Shown here: piece after piece, positions 26,543 through 35,595 of the stretch
How positions within the stretch are numbered: the stretch's first letter is position 1
How the letters are laid out: each line of letters opens with the position of its first letter
Origin: Comamonadaceae bacterium OH2545_COT-014
GTDB lineage: Bacteria > Pseudomonadota > Gammaproteobacteria > Burkholderiales > Burkholderiaceae_C
Length of the DNA: 64,000 bases
Direction of reading: 5' to 3'
Assembly (NCBI GenBank): GCA_003859965.1
Contig: RQYR01000010.1
Coordinates: 43,157-107,156, forward strand
Notes under the pieces: model-generated
What the model saw: the letters and a program-made list of their open reading frames with translations, nothing else
Told to the model about the DNA's origin: nothing
The model's database searches: none
Made by a program: the position numbers and the translations under genes

Positions 26543-29008
26543 TCAACCACGCTGGCGGCTCACGCGGCGTGCCATGCCCACAATGCCCAGCGTAGCCAGC
26601 AGCAGTGCCCAAGGGGCATTGGCAGGCACGGCGGTAATACCGCCAGCGCCACTGCGCATGACGGTGAGAGTCACTGTGGCCGTGTCACAAGGCGTGTTGC
26701 CCGGCAAGGCGCAGATTTCATAGCTGTACTGGTAGTTGCCTGCGGGCGTGCCTACTGGCACTGTGACCGTTCCATCGGCATTCAGGGTCAGATTGCCCGC
26801 CGGGCTGCCTGGCAGCTTGATCCAGGAGCCTGGCTTCAGCGCTGCGGTGGGGTTGGCGCCCCCCAACACGGCGGCCACGCCCTTGACCTGATCGTTGCCG
26901 AAGATGGTTACGGTGCGGGCGCCTTCAGCCACATCGCCAAAGGCGTTGTCCGCGGCATCAACCATGGGCTGCACGGTCAGCGTCACCTCTGCCGTATCGC
27001 AGACATGGCCGTTCGGGTCCAGCAGACAGATGCCATAGCTGTACTTGTAGTCGCCCGCCGGTGCATTGGCCGGCACGGAGACTTGGCCCGTCGCCGGGTC
27101 AAAGTTCAGGCTACCGCCGGCAGGGCCCGAAACCAAGCTCCAGGAGTTGGGCTGGGGCTGCGCATCCGTGCCGATCGTGATGGCTGTGCCATCAACGGTG
27201 TCATCGCCATACACGGAAGCGGTTGTGGCGCCTGCATTCACCGTGCCAAAGGCGTTGTTGGCGGCAGCGATCGCCACGACGGTGAGCTTGACCTGCGCCG
27301 GGTCACACTTCTCGGGCAGAACACCCGTTTTGGTGCAAAGCTCATAGCTGTAAACGTAATCGCCATGGGGCGTGCCGGCTGGCACCGTGACCTGGCCTGT
27401 GGCTTCGTCCAGGGTCAAATTGCCCGTGCCGCTGACCTTTTGCCATGAGCCTGCTTTCACCTGGGCGTTGGCCGTTGGCCCTGTCAGCATGGCCTGCGCA
27501 CCCGCCACCTTGTCGTTCGCGGCGATGGAAGTTGCCAGGGGCGGGCCTCCCGCGCCGACGACGCGGAAGTTATCGTCCTCGGCCACGATGGGCACTTCAG
27601 TGACATGAATGACCGCCTGCGCCGTTTTGCAGGCGCTGCCGGCGGGCGTAATCCCCGGCCAGGCACAGATTTCGTATTGATAGGTATAGGTGCCAGGCTT
27701 GGTGGCCTGTTTGACCGTGACTGTGCCATCGGCGTTGAGCGTGATGGCGCCCGGCGCGGGCGCGGAATCGCCGGCCACATGCGCCCACGAATCAACCGTC
27801 AACGTGGCGTTTTGCTCCACACCGCTCAGTTGCAGGGGCTGCAGGTATGCGGTGTCGTTCTTGAAGACTGATTTGCCGGCTTCAGTGGTGGTGTCCGCGC
27901 CGTTGCTGACGGTCACGAACGGGGCAGCGCCATCACCATCGTTTTCCGCATGGATGGAGGTCATGCACGAGGCGCCGTCAGCATTGCTTGCCTGCACAGC
28001 ATCGAGCTGGTGCGTGGCCTGAGCCGTCACCGGATCGATTTCAAACACCTTGCCGTTGGACGAGTAGATAAACAGCTTGCCATCGCGCCGGAACGCGGCA
28101 GAGGCCATGTAACCCCGGGCACCAGCCAAACCCGTGATTTCGCGGTAGGAGACATAAGCCAGATGCCCGCTCGTCGGCGTAACTTCCTCCTGCGGCTTGA
28201 TCAGCCGGTAACGGTACAAATACCACTTACCGCCAACCTGGTCGCCCACGCCATAGAGCACAGTTTCCACACCGTTGCTTTCGCCGGGGTGAATGGCAAA
28301 GTCCGTGATGTACTTCTTTTGGTTCGATTTGGACGCGAACCCGGCCGTGAAGCCGTTGGGGATTACGGCTTCATTGGCGAAAGCAATTTCCGAAGCTGTG
28401 ACAGGAAGGCTGTCAGGTTGCACCGCATGCAGGTCTTGCATGCGGTACAGCTTGTTGTTGGCCCCGTTGACCATGAAATAGTTGCCATACCGGTCAAATG
28501 CCGCAGCGGCGCCGTTGAGGGTCTCCTTTTTCGGGACGTCCACGCCGGCTGTATCAACAAACCGAACGTACAGGGCATCCTTGTAACTCGAACGCGTCGG
28601 ACTCAAGGTCACAAGGGCCGGCGTTTTCTCATTGACTCGGCCAATGCGGTACAGGCCGACACGCCGGTTCGGGCCTTGCACCGCAGCGGTCACCCGCTTC
28701 ATGGCATACAGGTAGTTGTCGCGCGGGTTGTAAGCCAGGGCATTGAGGTCATTTTTGACCTTGCCCTCTCCCCCCGCCCCAACTGGGCCCAACGTCTCGC
28801 CCAGCGTACCGTGCTCCGCCCAGTTATCCATGTTGTAACGGAACAGTGTGGTGAGCTCCTTGGTCGCGACATCATTGCCGGTTCGCCCCACATACATCTC
28901 CGTCCCGCAAGCCCATGGGCCAGGCGCCGTCTGCGCCGATGCAGCGCCGACCGCTGCCAAACAGGAAAGCAGCACCAAATGCCGCTTTGCTACCAAACCG
29001 TATGTCAC
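26543..29008 (-). CDS. large secreted repeat protein with C-terminal sorting-like signal
   Basis: An 821-residue exported protein. The GTG at 29008 follows GGAGGAG by 5 bases and gives a clean signal peptide (KRHLVLLSCLAAVGAASA). Residues about 30-390 look like a beta-propeller-type domain, with NALAYNPRDNYLYAMKR and repeated strand pairs. Then come four modules of about 80-110 residues, each with a GSW-type start, a TVTVPAGTPxGxYxYSYEIC core and a second Cys before TAxVTLTV. The two Cys per module probably form a disulfide. The end AVPANAPWALLLATLGIVGM plus ARR resembles IPTL/PEP-CTERM-like sorting tails. Surface anchoring is inferred; function is unknown. Confidence 0.8.
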   Translation of the reverse strand: MTYGLVAKRHLVLLSCLAAVGAASAQTAPGPWACGTEMYVGRTGNDVATKELTTLFRYNMDNWAEHGTLGETLGPVGAGGEGKVKNDLNALAYNPRDNYLYAMKRVTAAVQGPNRRVGLYRIGRVNEKTPALVTLSPTRSSYKDALYVRFVDTAGVDVPKKETLNGAAAAFDRYGNYFMVNGANNKLYRMQDLHAVQPDSLPVTASEIAFANEAVIPNGFTAGFASKSNQKKYITDFAIHPGESNGVETVLYGVGDQVGGKWYLYRYRLIKPQEEVTPTSGHLAYVSYREITGLAGARGYMASAAFRRDGKLFIYSSNGKVFEIDPVTAQATHQLDAVQASNADGASCMTSIHAENDGDGAAPFVTVSNGADTTTEAGKSVFKNDTAYLQPLQLSGVEQNATLTVDSWAHVAGDSAPAPGAITLNADGTVTVKQATKPGTYTYQYEICAWPGITPAGSACKTAQAVIHVTEVPIVAEDDNFRVVGAGGPPLATSIAANDKVAGAQAMLTGPTANAQVKAGSWQKVSGTGNLTLDEATGQVTVPAGTPHGDYVYSYELCTKTGVLPEKCDPAQVKLTVVAIAAANNAFGTVNAGATTASVYGDDTVDGTAITIGTDAQPQPNSWSLVSGPAGGSLNFDPATGQVSVPANAPAGDYKYSYGICLLDPNGHVCDTAEVTLTVQPMVDAADNAFGDVAEGARTVTIFGNDQVKGVAAVLGGANPTAALKPGSWIKLPGSPAGNLTLNADGTVTVPVGTPAGNYQYSYEICALPGNTPCDTATVTLTVMRSGAGGITAVPANAPWALLLATLGIVGMARRVSRQRG

Positions 29009-29701
29009 ACGCACTCCTCCATGAATACAAAACGTCACAATTATGTAACAAAACCTCACCAGCTTGGCAGTGTGCGCATGCTTTCGGCCATCAAAAGACA
29101 ACGCCCCCCGTCGCCGCGGCTTCTTGCGGCCATCCTTGACAACAGCACAACATGTTTCGCCACTGCCCGCAGCGGTAGGCTTATCTGGCAGGAAGGATTT
29201 ACCGGGCCGGCATCTCCCGTCTCAAAACCTGTTCAAGATCTCGGCGCGAGTGGACAAGAAGCAGGTTTGGGAGGGGATAGCGGCGCAAAACGCAGCCATA
29301 GCTCGGGCCATGGCGAGGCTTTGCAACGCCGCAGCCCCCGCCCCGTTTTCTGGCCTGCCGTGCAGAGACTTTGTGAACAAGCTCTCAAGCCCGCGCCTTC
29401 ACACTGAACAAGCCATACCGCAATAGCCAGGCAATAGCCCAGCCATGCCGTGCCCCCGGCCACACCGCCCAAGTGTCCCCATGCAAACCGCCCTGCCCCT
29501 GCCCTTTCGCGCTCACGGCATCAGCCAAAATAGCGGCTTCGCCACACTGCCGCGCGCCGACCGCGCTGGCAGCCACTAAACGGCTTCTTTTTCACTGACT
29601 CACTGGCACTGAGCGCCACACGGCGCAACCCCGCATTGCCCCCGCGCCCTGGCCACGCAACCCACGCCAGCCAGCCGCCCATCCACAGCCCGCCTGCCAC
29701 C
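29009..29701. other. long non-coding stretch with one MITE-like element
   Basis: No gene is supported between the secreted-protein start and guaA. The stretch holds the Shine-Dalgarno (29014-29020) and promoter area of the minus-strand gene, a 170-base MITE-like element (29221-29390), and about 300 bases leading to guaA without recognisable signals. Confidence 0.5.
29221..29390. mobile_element. candidate MITE, 170 bp with imperfect terminal repeats
   Basis: The left end CTCAAAACCTGTTCAAGATC and the right end (29365-29390, inverted) share the core TGTTCA and a terminal CTC-type block with a two-base offset. The interior carries GCCATAGCTC/GGGCCATGGC, a hairpin-forming sequence near 29299-29318. 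No transposase is encoded. The left end resembles the IS-type end near 23084, so mobilisation by that family is possible. Confidence 0.4.
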
Positions 29702-31318
29702 ATGCAACACGACAAAATCCTCATCCTCGACTTTGGCTCGCAAGTCACCCAGCTCATCGCCCGCCGCATCCGCGAAGCGCATGTGTATTGCGAAGTGCAC
29801 CCTTGCGACGTGAGCAGCGACTGGCTGCGCGACTACGCCGCCGATGGGCGTTTGAAGGGCATCATCCTCTCCGGCAGCCATGCCAGCGTGTACGAGGTGG
29901 ATGACCGCGCGCCCGATGCTGCGTTTGAGCTGGGCATTCCGGTGCTCGGCATCTGCTATGGCATGCAGACCATGGCGCAGCAACTGGGCGGGCAAGTGCA
30001 GGGCAGCAATACCCGCGAATTCGGCTATGCCGAAGTGCGCGCCCACGGCCACACCGCGCTCTTGAAAGACATCCAAGATTTCCACACCCCCGAAGGCCAC
30101 GGCATGCTGAAAGTGTGGATGAGCCACGGCGACAAGGTGACCGCCTTGCCCGAGGGCTTCAAGCTGATGGCCAGCACGCCGAGCTGCCCGATCGCCGGCA
30201 TGGCGGATGAGGCGCGGCGCTTCTACGGCGTGCAGTTCCACCCGGAAGTCACCCACACCGTGCAGGGCCGCGCCATGCTGGAGCGCTTTGTGCTCGACAT
30301 CTGCGCCGCCAAACCCGACTGGATCATGCGCGACCACATCGAAGAAGCGGTGGAAAAAATCCGCGCACAAGTGGGCGATGAAGAAGTCATTTTGGGTCTA
30401 TCCGGCGGCGTCGATTCCTCCGTAGCCGCAGCCCTCATCCACCGCGCCATCGGCGACCAGCTCACCTGTGTATTCGTTGACCATGGCCTCCTGCGCCTCA
30501 ACGAAGGCGACATGGTGATGGACATGTTCGCCGGCAAACTGCATGCCAAAGTGGTGCGCGTCGATGCCAGCCAGCTGTTCCTCAATGCGCTCAAGGGTGT
30601 TTCCGACCCCGAACAAAAGCGCAAGATCATCGGCAAGCTGTTCGTCGATGTATTTAAGGCCGAGGCGGAAAAACTCAAGGCCGCAGGCAATGGCGCGAAG
30701 GGCGCAACCTTCCTCGCCCAAGGCACCATCTACCCCGACGTGATCGAATCCGGCGGCGCCAAGAGCAAAAAAGCCGTGGTCATCAAAAGCCACCACAACG
30801 TCGGCGGCCTGCCCGAACAACTCGGCCTGAAACTGCTGGAGCCGCTGCGCGACCTGTTCAAGGACGAAGTGCGCGAACTCGGCGTGGCGCTCGGCCTGCC
30901 GCAAGACATGGTCTACCGCCACCCCTTCCCCGGCCCCGGCCTTGGCGTGCGTATCTTGGGCGAAATCAAGAAGGAATACGCCGACCTCTTGCGCCAGGCC
31001 GACGCCATCTTTATTGAAGAACTGCGCTCCACCATCGAACCCAACAGCGGCAAAAGCTGGTACGACCTCACCAGCCAGGCCTTTACCGTCTTCCTGCCGG
31101 TCAAATCCGTCGGCGTCATGGGCGACGGCCGCACCTACGACTACGTCGTCGCCCTGCGCGCCGTGCAAACCAGCGACTTCATGACCGCCGACTGGGCGGA
31201 ACTGCCGTATGCGCTGCTGAAGAAGGTGTCATCCCGAATCATCAACGAAGTGCGCGGGATTAACCGGGTGACGTATGACGTTAGTAGCAAGCCACCTGCG
31301 ACGATTGAGTGGGAATGA
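29702..31318 (+). CDS. guaA: GMP synthase (glutamine-hydrolysing)
   Basis: A 538-residue two-domain enzyme converting XMP to GMP. The class I glutamine amidotransferase domain has the nucleophile Cys85 in GICYGMQ and the His/Glu of QFHPEVTH. The ATP-pyrophosphatase domain has the PP-loop GLSGGVDSS, and the C-terminal dimerisation domain has [16 protein letters not shown]. The end PPATIEWE is the usual family terminus. The last 20 or so codons use A/T-ending codons unlike the rest of the gene. An A+T-rich insert begins exactly at its stop, which suggests that an element inserted at the 3' end of guaA and rebuilt it. Confidence 0.96.
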   Translation: MQHDKILILDFGSQVTQLIARRIREAHVYCEVHPCDVSSDWLRDYAADGRLKGIILSGSHASVYEVDDRAPDAAFELGIPVLGICYGMQTMAQQLGGQVQGSNTREFGYAEVRAHGHTALLKDIQDFHTPEGHGMLKVWMSHGDKVTALPEGFKLMASTPSCPIAGMADEARRFYGVQFHPEVTHTVQGRAMLERFVLDICAAKPDWIMRDHIEEAVEKIRAQVGDEEVILGLSGGVDSSVAAALIHRAIGDQLTCVFVDHGLLRLNEGDMVMDMFAGKLHAKVVRVDASQLFLNALKGVSDPEQKRKIIGKLFVDVFKAEAEKLKAAGNGAKGATFLAQGTIYPDVIESGGAKSKKAVVIKSHHNVGGLPEQLGLKLLEPLRDLFKDEVRELGVALGLPQDMVYRHPFPGPGLGVRILGEIKKEYADLLRQADAIFIEELRSTIEPNSGKSWYDLTSQAFTVFLPVKSVGVMGDGRTYDYVVALRAVQTSDFMTADWAELPYALLKKVSSRIINEVRGINRVTYDVSSKPPATIEWE

Positions 31319-32284
31319 AGATTCTAAGGAATATTTATATCTATAGATTTGATTTAATTTTGGAGCTAATTTTGAGTGACGGAAGGCTTGTCAGCATCGC
31401 AAGACACATTGAAAGAAACTTTCTGCCAGTATGCCAGTTGCTGGGGCCAATTTTTATGTCCTTAGTTTTTTTGTGGATTGGTTTTTGGTTCCCTGAGGTG
31501 CTGGCAAATTACAAAAAAATTCCAGATGCCGAAAGAAACATTCTGTTTTGGTTTAAGTTATGGACTACTTGGATACTTCTTTTGTCTTTGATAATAAGCG
31601 TAGGTGGCGGCCTATTAGGCATCAGGGAGTCACGACTAAAAGATGAAACCATAAAAAATCAAGAAGAATAAATAAAAATCCTTAAACCTTTGGAAGGCAG
31701 GCTGGAAGATGCTGAAGAGTCAATTGGATATTTAAAAACAACAAGGGAGGATTTGGTTTATGATTTTATTTCTGGCTATCTTTGCCATTTATTCGGAAGC
31801 TTAGAATTTAACGACTCAGAGCGGGTGTCACTTTATTTGCACGACGCTCCAAGAAGCAGATTTGTTTTGGCTGGCCGTTTTTCGAAAAACTCATATTTTT
31901 CAAAAACAAATAGAAAAGCATTCCCTGAAACAGAAGGATGTATTGGGCAAACGTGGAGCAATGGTGGTGAGTATTTTGTTGAGTTACCCCAAGATAATGC
32001 AGGGCGCTTCAAATATCTCAAAAAAAAATGGCATTTCTATTAATAGCAAGACATTTAGAGGCCTGAGAATGAAAAGTCTTGCCTATTGCTCCTTTGCTAT
32101 TGAAGACAATGGCTTGAGGGTTGGAATAATTTTATTTAAAAGCACAAAACATGGAGTGCTTGAAAAATCCAAATTGAAGGATTTTTCTTATAAAAGTCAT
32201 TCTTACTTCATAGAAGTGCTCAGAAAAGCAAAAACGGTGAGCTCCTTGATCGAGAACCAGGCAGAGGATAAGCATCATGTCTAA
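31315..32284 (+). pseudogene. broken two-TM / coiled-coil / GAF-like protein gene
   Basis: The ATG overlaps the guaA stop as ATGA. Frame 1 encodes two membrane spans (near residues 38-58 and 84-104) and the start of a charged coiled coil. A TAA at 31669-31671 interrupts it, and the same frame continues at once with IKILKPLEGRLEDAEESIGY into a GAF-like region (ERVSLYLHDAP, then EGCIGQTW). At an A9 run (32020-32028) the frame shifts by +1, and the rest follows (MKSLAYCSFAIEDNGLRVGI). Read through both faults, this is one protein of about 320 residues. The DNA is A+T-rich. Its end overlaps the Panacea gene by 8 bases. The GAF assignment is by pattern only. Confidence 0.6.
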
Positions 32285-32756
32285 AATTACAGATGTTGTT
32301 AAATATATTTGCAAAAATTACCCTCACAGCCATGAGCTTTCGAAAGCTCGATTAACAAAAATGATCTACCTTGTTGATTGGGAGTCAGCCAAAAGGCATG
32401 GTCAGCAAATTACTGAAATCAAGTGGTATTTTAATAATTACGGCCCTTATGTAGATGCCGTTTTTGACGAAGCCATTCTTGATCCTGAAATCGATGTTAT
32501 TCAAACTACAACAATTTATGGAACCCCGAAGATTCAAATAAAATATTCAGGAGACGCGGGAGAAGTTAACATCAATTATAATGAAAAAGAAATTATAGAT
32601 CACATTATTTCTCAAACAAAGACAATGTATTGGAATAGCTTCATAAGGCATGTTTATGATACGTATCCCGTACGAAAGAATCCTCAATACTCCTATTTAG
32701 ATCTTGCTGGTTTAGCAAAACAGGAGAATTCAATTTTGAAAAGAGATGTGGGCTAA
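32277..32756 (+). CDS. Panacea-domain (SocA-like, DUF4065) antitoxin-type protein
   Basis: A 159-residue protein with the Panacea core: LSKARLTKMIYLVDWESAKR followed by GQQITEIKWYFNNYGPYVDA. The domain is known as the antitoxin part of many two-gene toxin-antitoxin pairs, often in defence islands, with widely varying toxins. Here the only partner is the broken membrane/GAF-like gene just upstream, overlapping by 8 bases. The sequence is strongly A+T-rich against its surroundings, a clear sign of transfer. The stop codon region overlaps the end of the converging DUF72 gene. Confidence 0.82.
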   Translation: MSKITDVVKYICKNYPHSHELSKARLTKMIYLVDWESAKRHGQQITEIKWYFNNYGPYVDAVFDEAILDPEIDVIQTTTIYGTPKIQIKYSGDAGEVNINYNEKEIIDHIISQTKTMYWNSFIRHVYDTYPVRKNPQYSYLDLAGLAKQENSILKRDVG

Positions 32757-33904
32757 AAAATAGGGTTATCTAAAGCTCTAGCCAACTCCACCACCGACAA
32801 CGGCGCACACCCCTCCGCCTTGTTATTGATGGTCACGTAAGCGTTCTGCCCCGCGCCGCAGGTGCCGGTGATGACACGGGCGAGGTGGGTACGGGTTTCG
32901 GGGTCGGGGTCTTGCAGGCGGTCAAACGGAGCGTATTGCGCCTTGGCGCTTTCGTAGCCGTAGGCGCCGTGGCGGCGGTGCAGGTTCCAGCGGCAGACGA
33001 GCGGGCCGGGCCACAGCGCCCGCAGCAGGGGCAGCTGTTCTTCAATCGGCGGCATTTTGGCGTGCAGGCCCAGGCAGTAGGTGACGGGGTTGCCGCTGGC
33101 CTGGCGTGCTGTGCGCAGGGCTTGCGCCAGCAGCGGGGCGTGGGCGGGGGTTAAAAAGGCGGCGTCGCGCACTTCCAGCGCGATCACGCCATCGGGCGCT
33201 GCCGGGGCCAGTGGCGGCAGGGCTGCGAGCAGATGGCTAATGCGTTCTATCAGCGCAGGCAAATCGTTCAGCAGCGTGCGCGGCAAGGGGCTGAGTTGAA
33301 ACACCAGCGCGCCAGTCTTGTGGCCCAGCCCTTGCAGGGCGGGTTCGATGAATTCGCGCACGGCCAGATCAAGGTTCAGGAAAGCAGGGTTGGGCGCCAT
33401 GCCGCGCCCGTCTTTAGCGCGCACGAGGGCATCGCACACCAGGCTCGGGCCTTTGACGACGAAGCGAAAGTCATCAGGCACTTGTGCGGCGTAGTGCGCG
33501 TATTGCTGGGCGCTCAAGGGGCGGTAAAAGGCGCGATCCAGGCTGACGCTGCGCAGCAGCGGGTGGGCGGCGTAGGCGGCCAGCCCCGCTTTGGAGAGCT
33601 GGCTTTCGGCATAGTCACCGTCCCACACCAGCCCGGCCCAGCCGGGAAAGTGCCACGATGAGGCGCCCATGCGCAGCCGGGGCGGCAGGCGCGCGGCCAG
33701 TTCCAGCAAGGCTGCATCGGGCGGGGCAGGTTGAACGGCGGTGCGGCGTCGCTTGGGGGCGGTTGGAAGTAAAGGATGACGGCTGGGGCCAGTGGAGGTT
33801 GCGGGAGCGCCAATGCTGGCGGCGGTGGCTGGCTCAGCGCCGGTCTGGGGCGGGGTCGCCGTCAACGGTTCATCAAACAGGGATGGCTGTGATGGCGCTG
33901 GCAT
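32753..33904 (-). CDS. DUF72 (YecE-like) family protein
   Basis: A 383-residue protein. After a Pro/Ala-rich leader of about 75 residues, the TIM-barrel-like DUF72 domain starts with RMGASSWHFPGW and includes FRFVVKG, VFQLSPLPRT, VIALEVRD, and the C-terminal NAYVTINNKAEGCAPLSV. The biochemical role of the family is not established. The last codons overlap the end of the Panacea gene by 4 bases on the opposite strand, so the foreign insert seems to end right here. Confidence 0.88.
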   Translation of the reverse strand: MPAPSQPSLFDEPLTATPPQTGAEPATAASIGAPATSTGPSRHPLLPTAPKRRRTAVQPAPPDAALLELAARLPPRLRMGASSWHFPGWAGLVWDGDYAESQLSKAGLAAYAAHPLLRSVSLDRAFYRPLSAQQYAHYAAQVPDDFRFVVKGPSLVCDALVRAKDGRGMAPNPAFLNLDLAVREFIEPALQGLGHKTGALVFQLSPLPRTLLNDLPALIERISHLLAALPPLAPAAPDGVIALEVRDAAFLTPAHAPLLAQALRTARQASGNPVTYCLGLHAKMPPIEEQLPLLRALWPGPLVCRWNLHRRHGAYGYESAKAQYAPFDRLQDPDPETRTHLARVITGTCGAGQNAYVTINNKAEGCAPLSVVELARALDNPIF

Positions 33905-34269
33905 TTTTAGTTAAAAATAGCTTCGGGGCAGATAGGACGGGCGATAAAAGCTATTAAAAAAGAAGCTAACGTACAGTAAAGACGGAGTAAAGACGGGCTC
34001 TGTTTGGCCCGTGCATTTACTGGGTGGCACAGTGGTGTTCGGCATTTGGCAATGGACTTCATGTTGGAAGCCCGCCTTGGCCTGTTGGAGCAGCCACCTG
34101 TTCTCTGCTTGGCACGATTGATTGGGTTGAGCCCCGCCCCGCTGCCTTCTGGCTGCCCGCATGGCACATGTGCCAATAACAAACCCCTCATGCACCGCGC
34201 TGGGCGACATGAGGGGCCGAAAGGCGCGCCAAGGTCAGGCGCGCGCGGACTCAAAGCCTGGGGGGCTTA
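33905..34269. other. gap with ATAGC repeat copy; no gene
   Basis: Near 33911-33960 there is a copy of the dispersed repeat (AAAATAGCTT and AAAAGCTATT with A-runs). The rest contains only the terminator at 34175-34216. Confidence 0.5.
34175..34216 (-). terminator. terminator of the Ala-rich lipoprotein gene
   Basis: Nine-base stem CCCCTCATG (34184-34192) with CATGAGGGG (34208-34216). On the minus strand it continues as TTTGTTATT. It lies 54 bases beyond the lipoprotein stop. Confidence 0.75.
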
Positions 34270-34680
34270 TTACTTGGCGGCGGAAGCAGCGCTGGCGGCC
34301 ATGGCGGCGGCATCGGCAGCGGCGTTGGCCACGGCAGCACCCACAGCGGCGCCAGCGGCAGAGGCGGCATCGCTCATGGCATGGGCAGCGTCGTTCATGG
34401 TGGCGCTGGCGGAAGATGCCGCGTTTTCAGCAGCCGTGGCGGCGGCGGAAGCGGCTTCGCTGGCGGCATTGGCTGCCTCGTTGGCGGCTTGGTTCGCGGA
34501 TTCGGCGGCGGAAGCCATGGATTCAGCCGCAGAGGCCATGGGTTCGGCAGCAGGCGCTGCAACCGGCGCTTCCACCGGGGCCGGCGCGGGCGCAGGCATG
34601 GGGGCGGGCTCTTCCTTCTTGCCGCAGGCGGTCAGCGCGGCAGCAGCCACCAGCGTAGCCAGTACGAGCGATTTGTTCAT
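34270..34680 (-). CDS. small alanine-rich lipoprotein
   Basis: A 136-residue secreted protein. The signal peptide MNKSLVLATLVAAAALTAC ends with the lipobox LTAC, so Cys19 is likely lipidated. Next come KKEE and a Pro/Ala spacer (PAPAPAPVEAPVAAPAAEP), then a long helical stretch of Ala, Ser, Glu and Asn with roughly 11-residue periodicity. This is probably an elongated envelope helix. GAGGAAATCGAC before the ATG supports the start at 34680 rather than 34731. The function is unknown. Confidence 0.8.
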   Translation of the reverse strand: MNKSLVLATLVAAAALTACGKKEEPAPMPAPAPAPVEAPVAAPAAEPMASAAESMASAAESANQAANEAANAASEAASAAATAAENAASSASATMNDAAHAMSDAASAAGAAVGAAVANAAADAAAMAASAASAAK

Positions 34681-35046
34681 GTCGATTTCCTCAAGTCTTG
34701 AGTGATGGTTATTTGAAAAACCATAGCGCAAATCGAAGGTATGAAGCGCGCTCTGGCTGAGAGAAAGCTCGGAAAAATCCTCTTCCCACTCAGCCGGAAA
34801 TTATAGGAAGCAAAGCCCGTTGGCATGGCGCCTGAGCGTTGCCAAATGTGTCAAAGCACCAGCTACCTGAGCATTTGTTCCATGCCTTGTGGCGAGCCGT
34901 CAAAGTGCGGTTTGGCTACAGGCGGCAAGGCACAAAACCCAGCCGCGCCCGCAGCCCAAAGCACAGGCCCAAAGAAACTTTATCTGCGCCTCAGACCGGC
35001 CCCGTCCTGGGGATGGGCGCAACGCGCAGATTGCGAGGACAGGCTT
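34681..35046. other. 366-base stretch without supported gene
   Basis: It contains the 5' region of the lipoprotein gene. Several overlapping frames are open but show neither family motifs nor ribosome sites, and they run antisense into the next gene. Confidence 0.4.
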
Positions 35047-35595
35047 TCAAAGGCCCAGCGTGGTGGCGGCAAAGCCCGGCGTGCTGCGCGCCAGCCAGCC
35101 GTCCAGCTCTTCACGCAGCAAGGCGCGGCGCTCGGCTTCGCTGCCTGAAATGCACAGGCTGTGCAGCGGGTTCAGCCGGTGCAAGGCCCAGGGCGCAGCC
35201 CACAGCACGCTGGGCAGGTCGCCAGCGTCGGCGGCTGGGCAGGCGCGCGCCTCGACTTTGTGCGACCAGGTGCGCCGCCATTGCACAAAGCGCGGATGCA
35301 GGCGCGGCACGTCGTCGTAACGGCGCGCCAGCAGGGTTAGCCGCTGTCCGTGCCGCGCCCAGGCGTGCAGGGCTTCCACCACGCTGCGTTCGCCCAGGGG
35401 CCAGTCGGCAAAGCTGGCGTCGCTCAGGATGATTTCACGCCAGCCCGTGGCGCCAGATGCCGCATGGCACAACGCATCGCGCACGGCTTGGCGAAAGGCC
35501 TTGCGGCCTTGCAGGCGCCCTTGCGGCAACGGCGCCATGGGCATCAGGGGCGGTGGCGTGCTGTCGCCGTTGCGGGGGTGATCAGGCATCTGCAT
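35047..35595 (-). CDS. conserved hypothetical protein downstream of the ribosomal oxygenase gene
   Basis: A 182-residue protein with no signal peptide or membrane span. It has a conserved-looking core (FADWPLGERSVVEALHAWAR, then TLLARRYDDVPRLHPRFVQW) followed by an RTW-K-VEAR segment. The pattern recalls small phospholipase-D-like or nucleic-acid-linked hypothetical proteins of betaproteobacteria, but no function can be given. It starts within the last codons of the JmjC gene (14-base overlap; Met3 is an alternative start), which supports a common transcript. Confidence 0.7.
   Translation of the reverse strand: MQMPDHPRNGDSTPPPLMPMAPLPQGRLQGRKAFRQAVRDALCHAASGATGWREIILSDASFADWPLGERSVVEALHAWARHGQRLTLLARRYDDVPRLHPRFVQWRRTWSHKVEARACPAADAGDLPSVLWAAPWALHRLNPLHSLCISGSEAERRALLREELDGWLARSTPGFAATTLGL

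Noticed and set aside
32757..32800. Right attachment site copy of the guaA end
   Set aside because: Looked for a second copy of the last guaA bases after the Panacea gene; none is visible.
34839..35432. Plus-strand frame opposite the conserved hypothetical gene
   Set aside because: No family signature and poor start context; the minus strand has the coherent protein.
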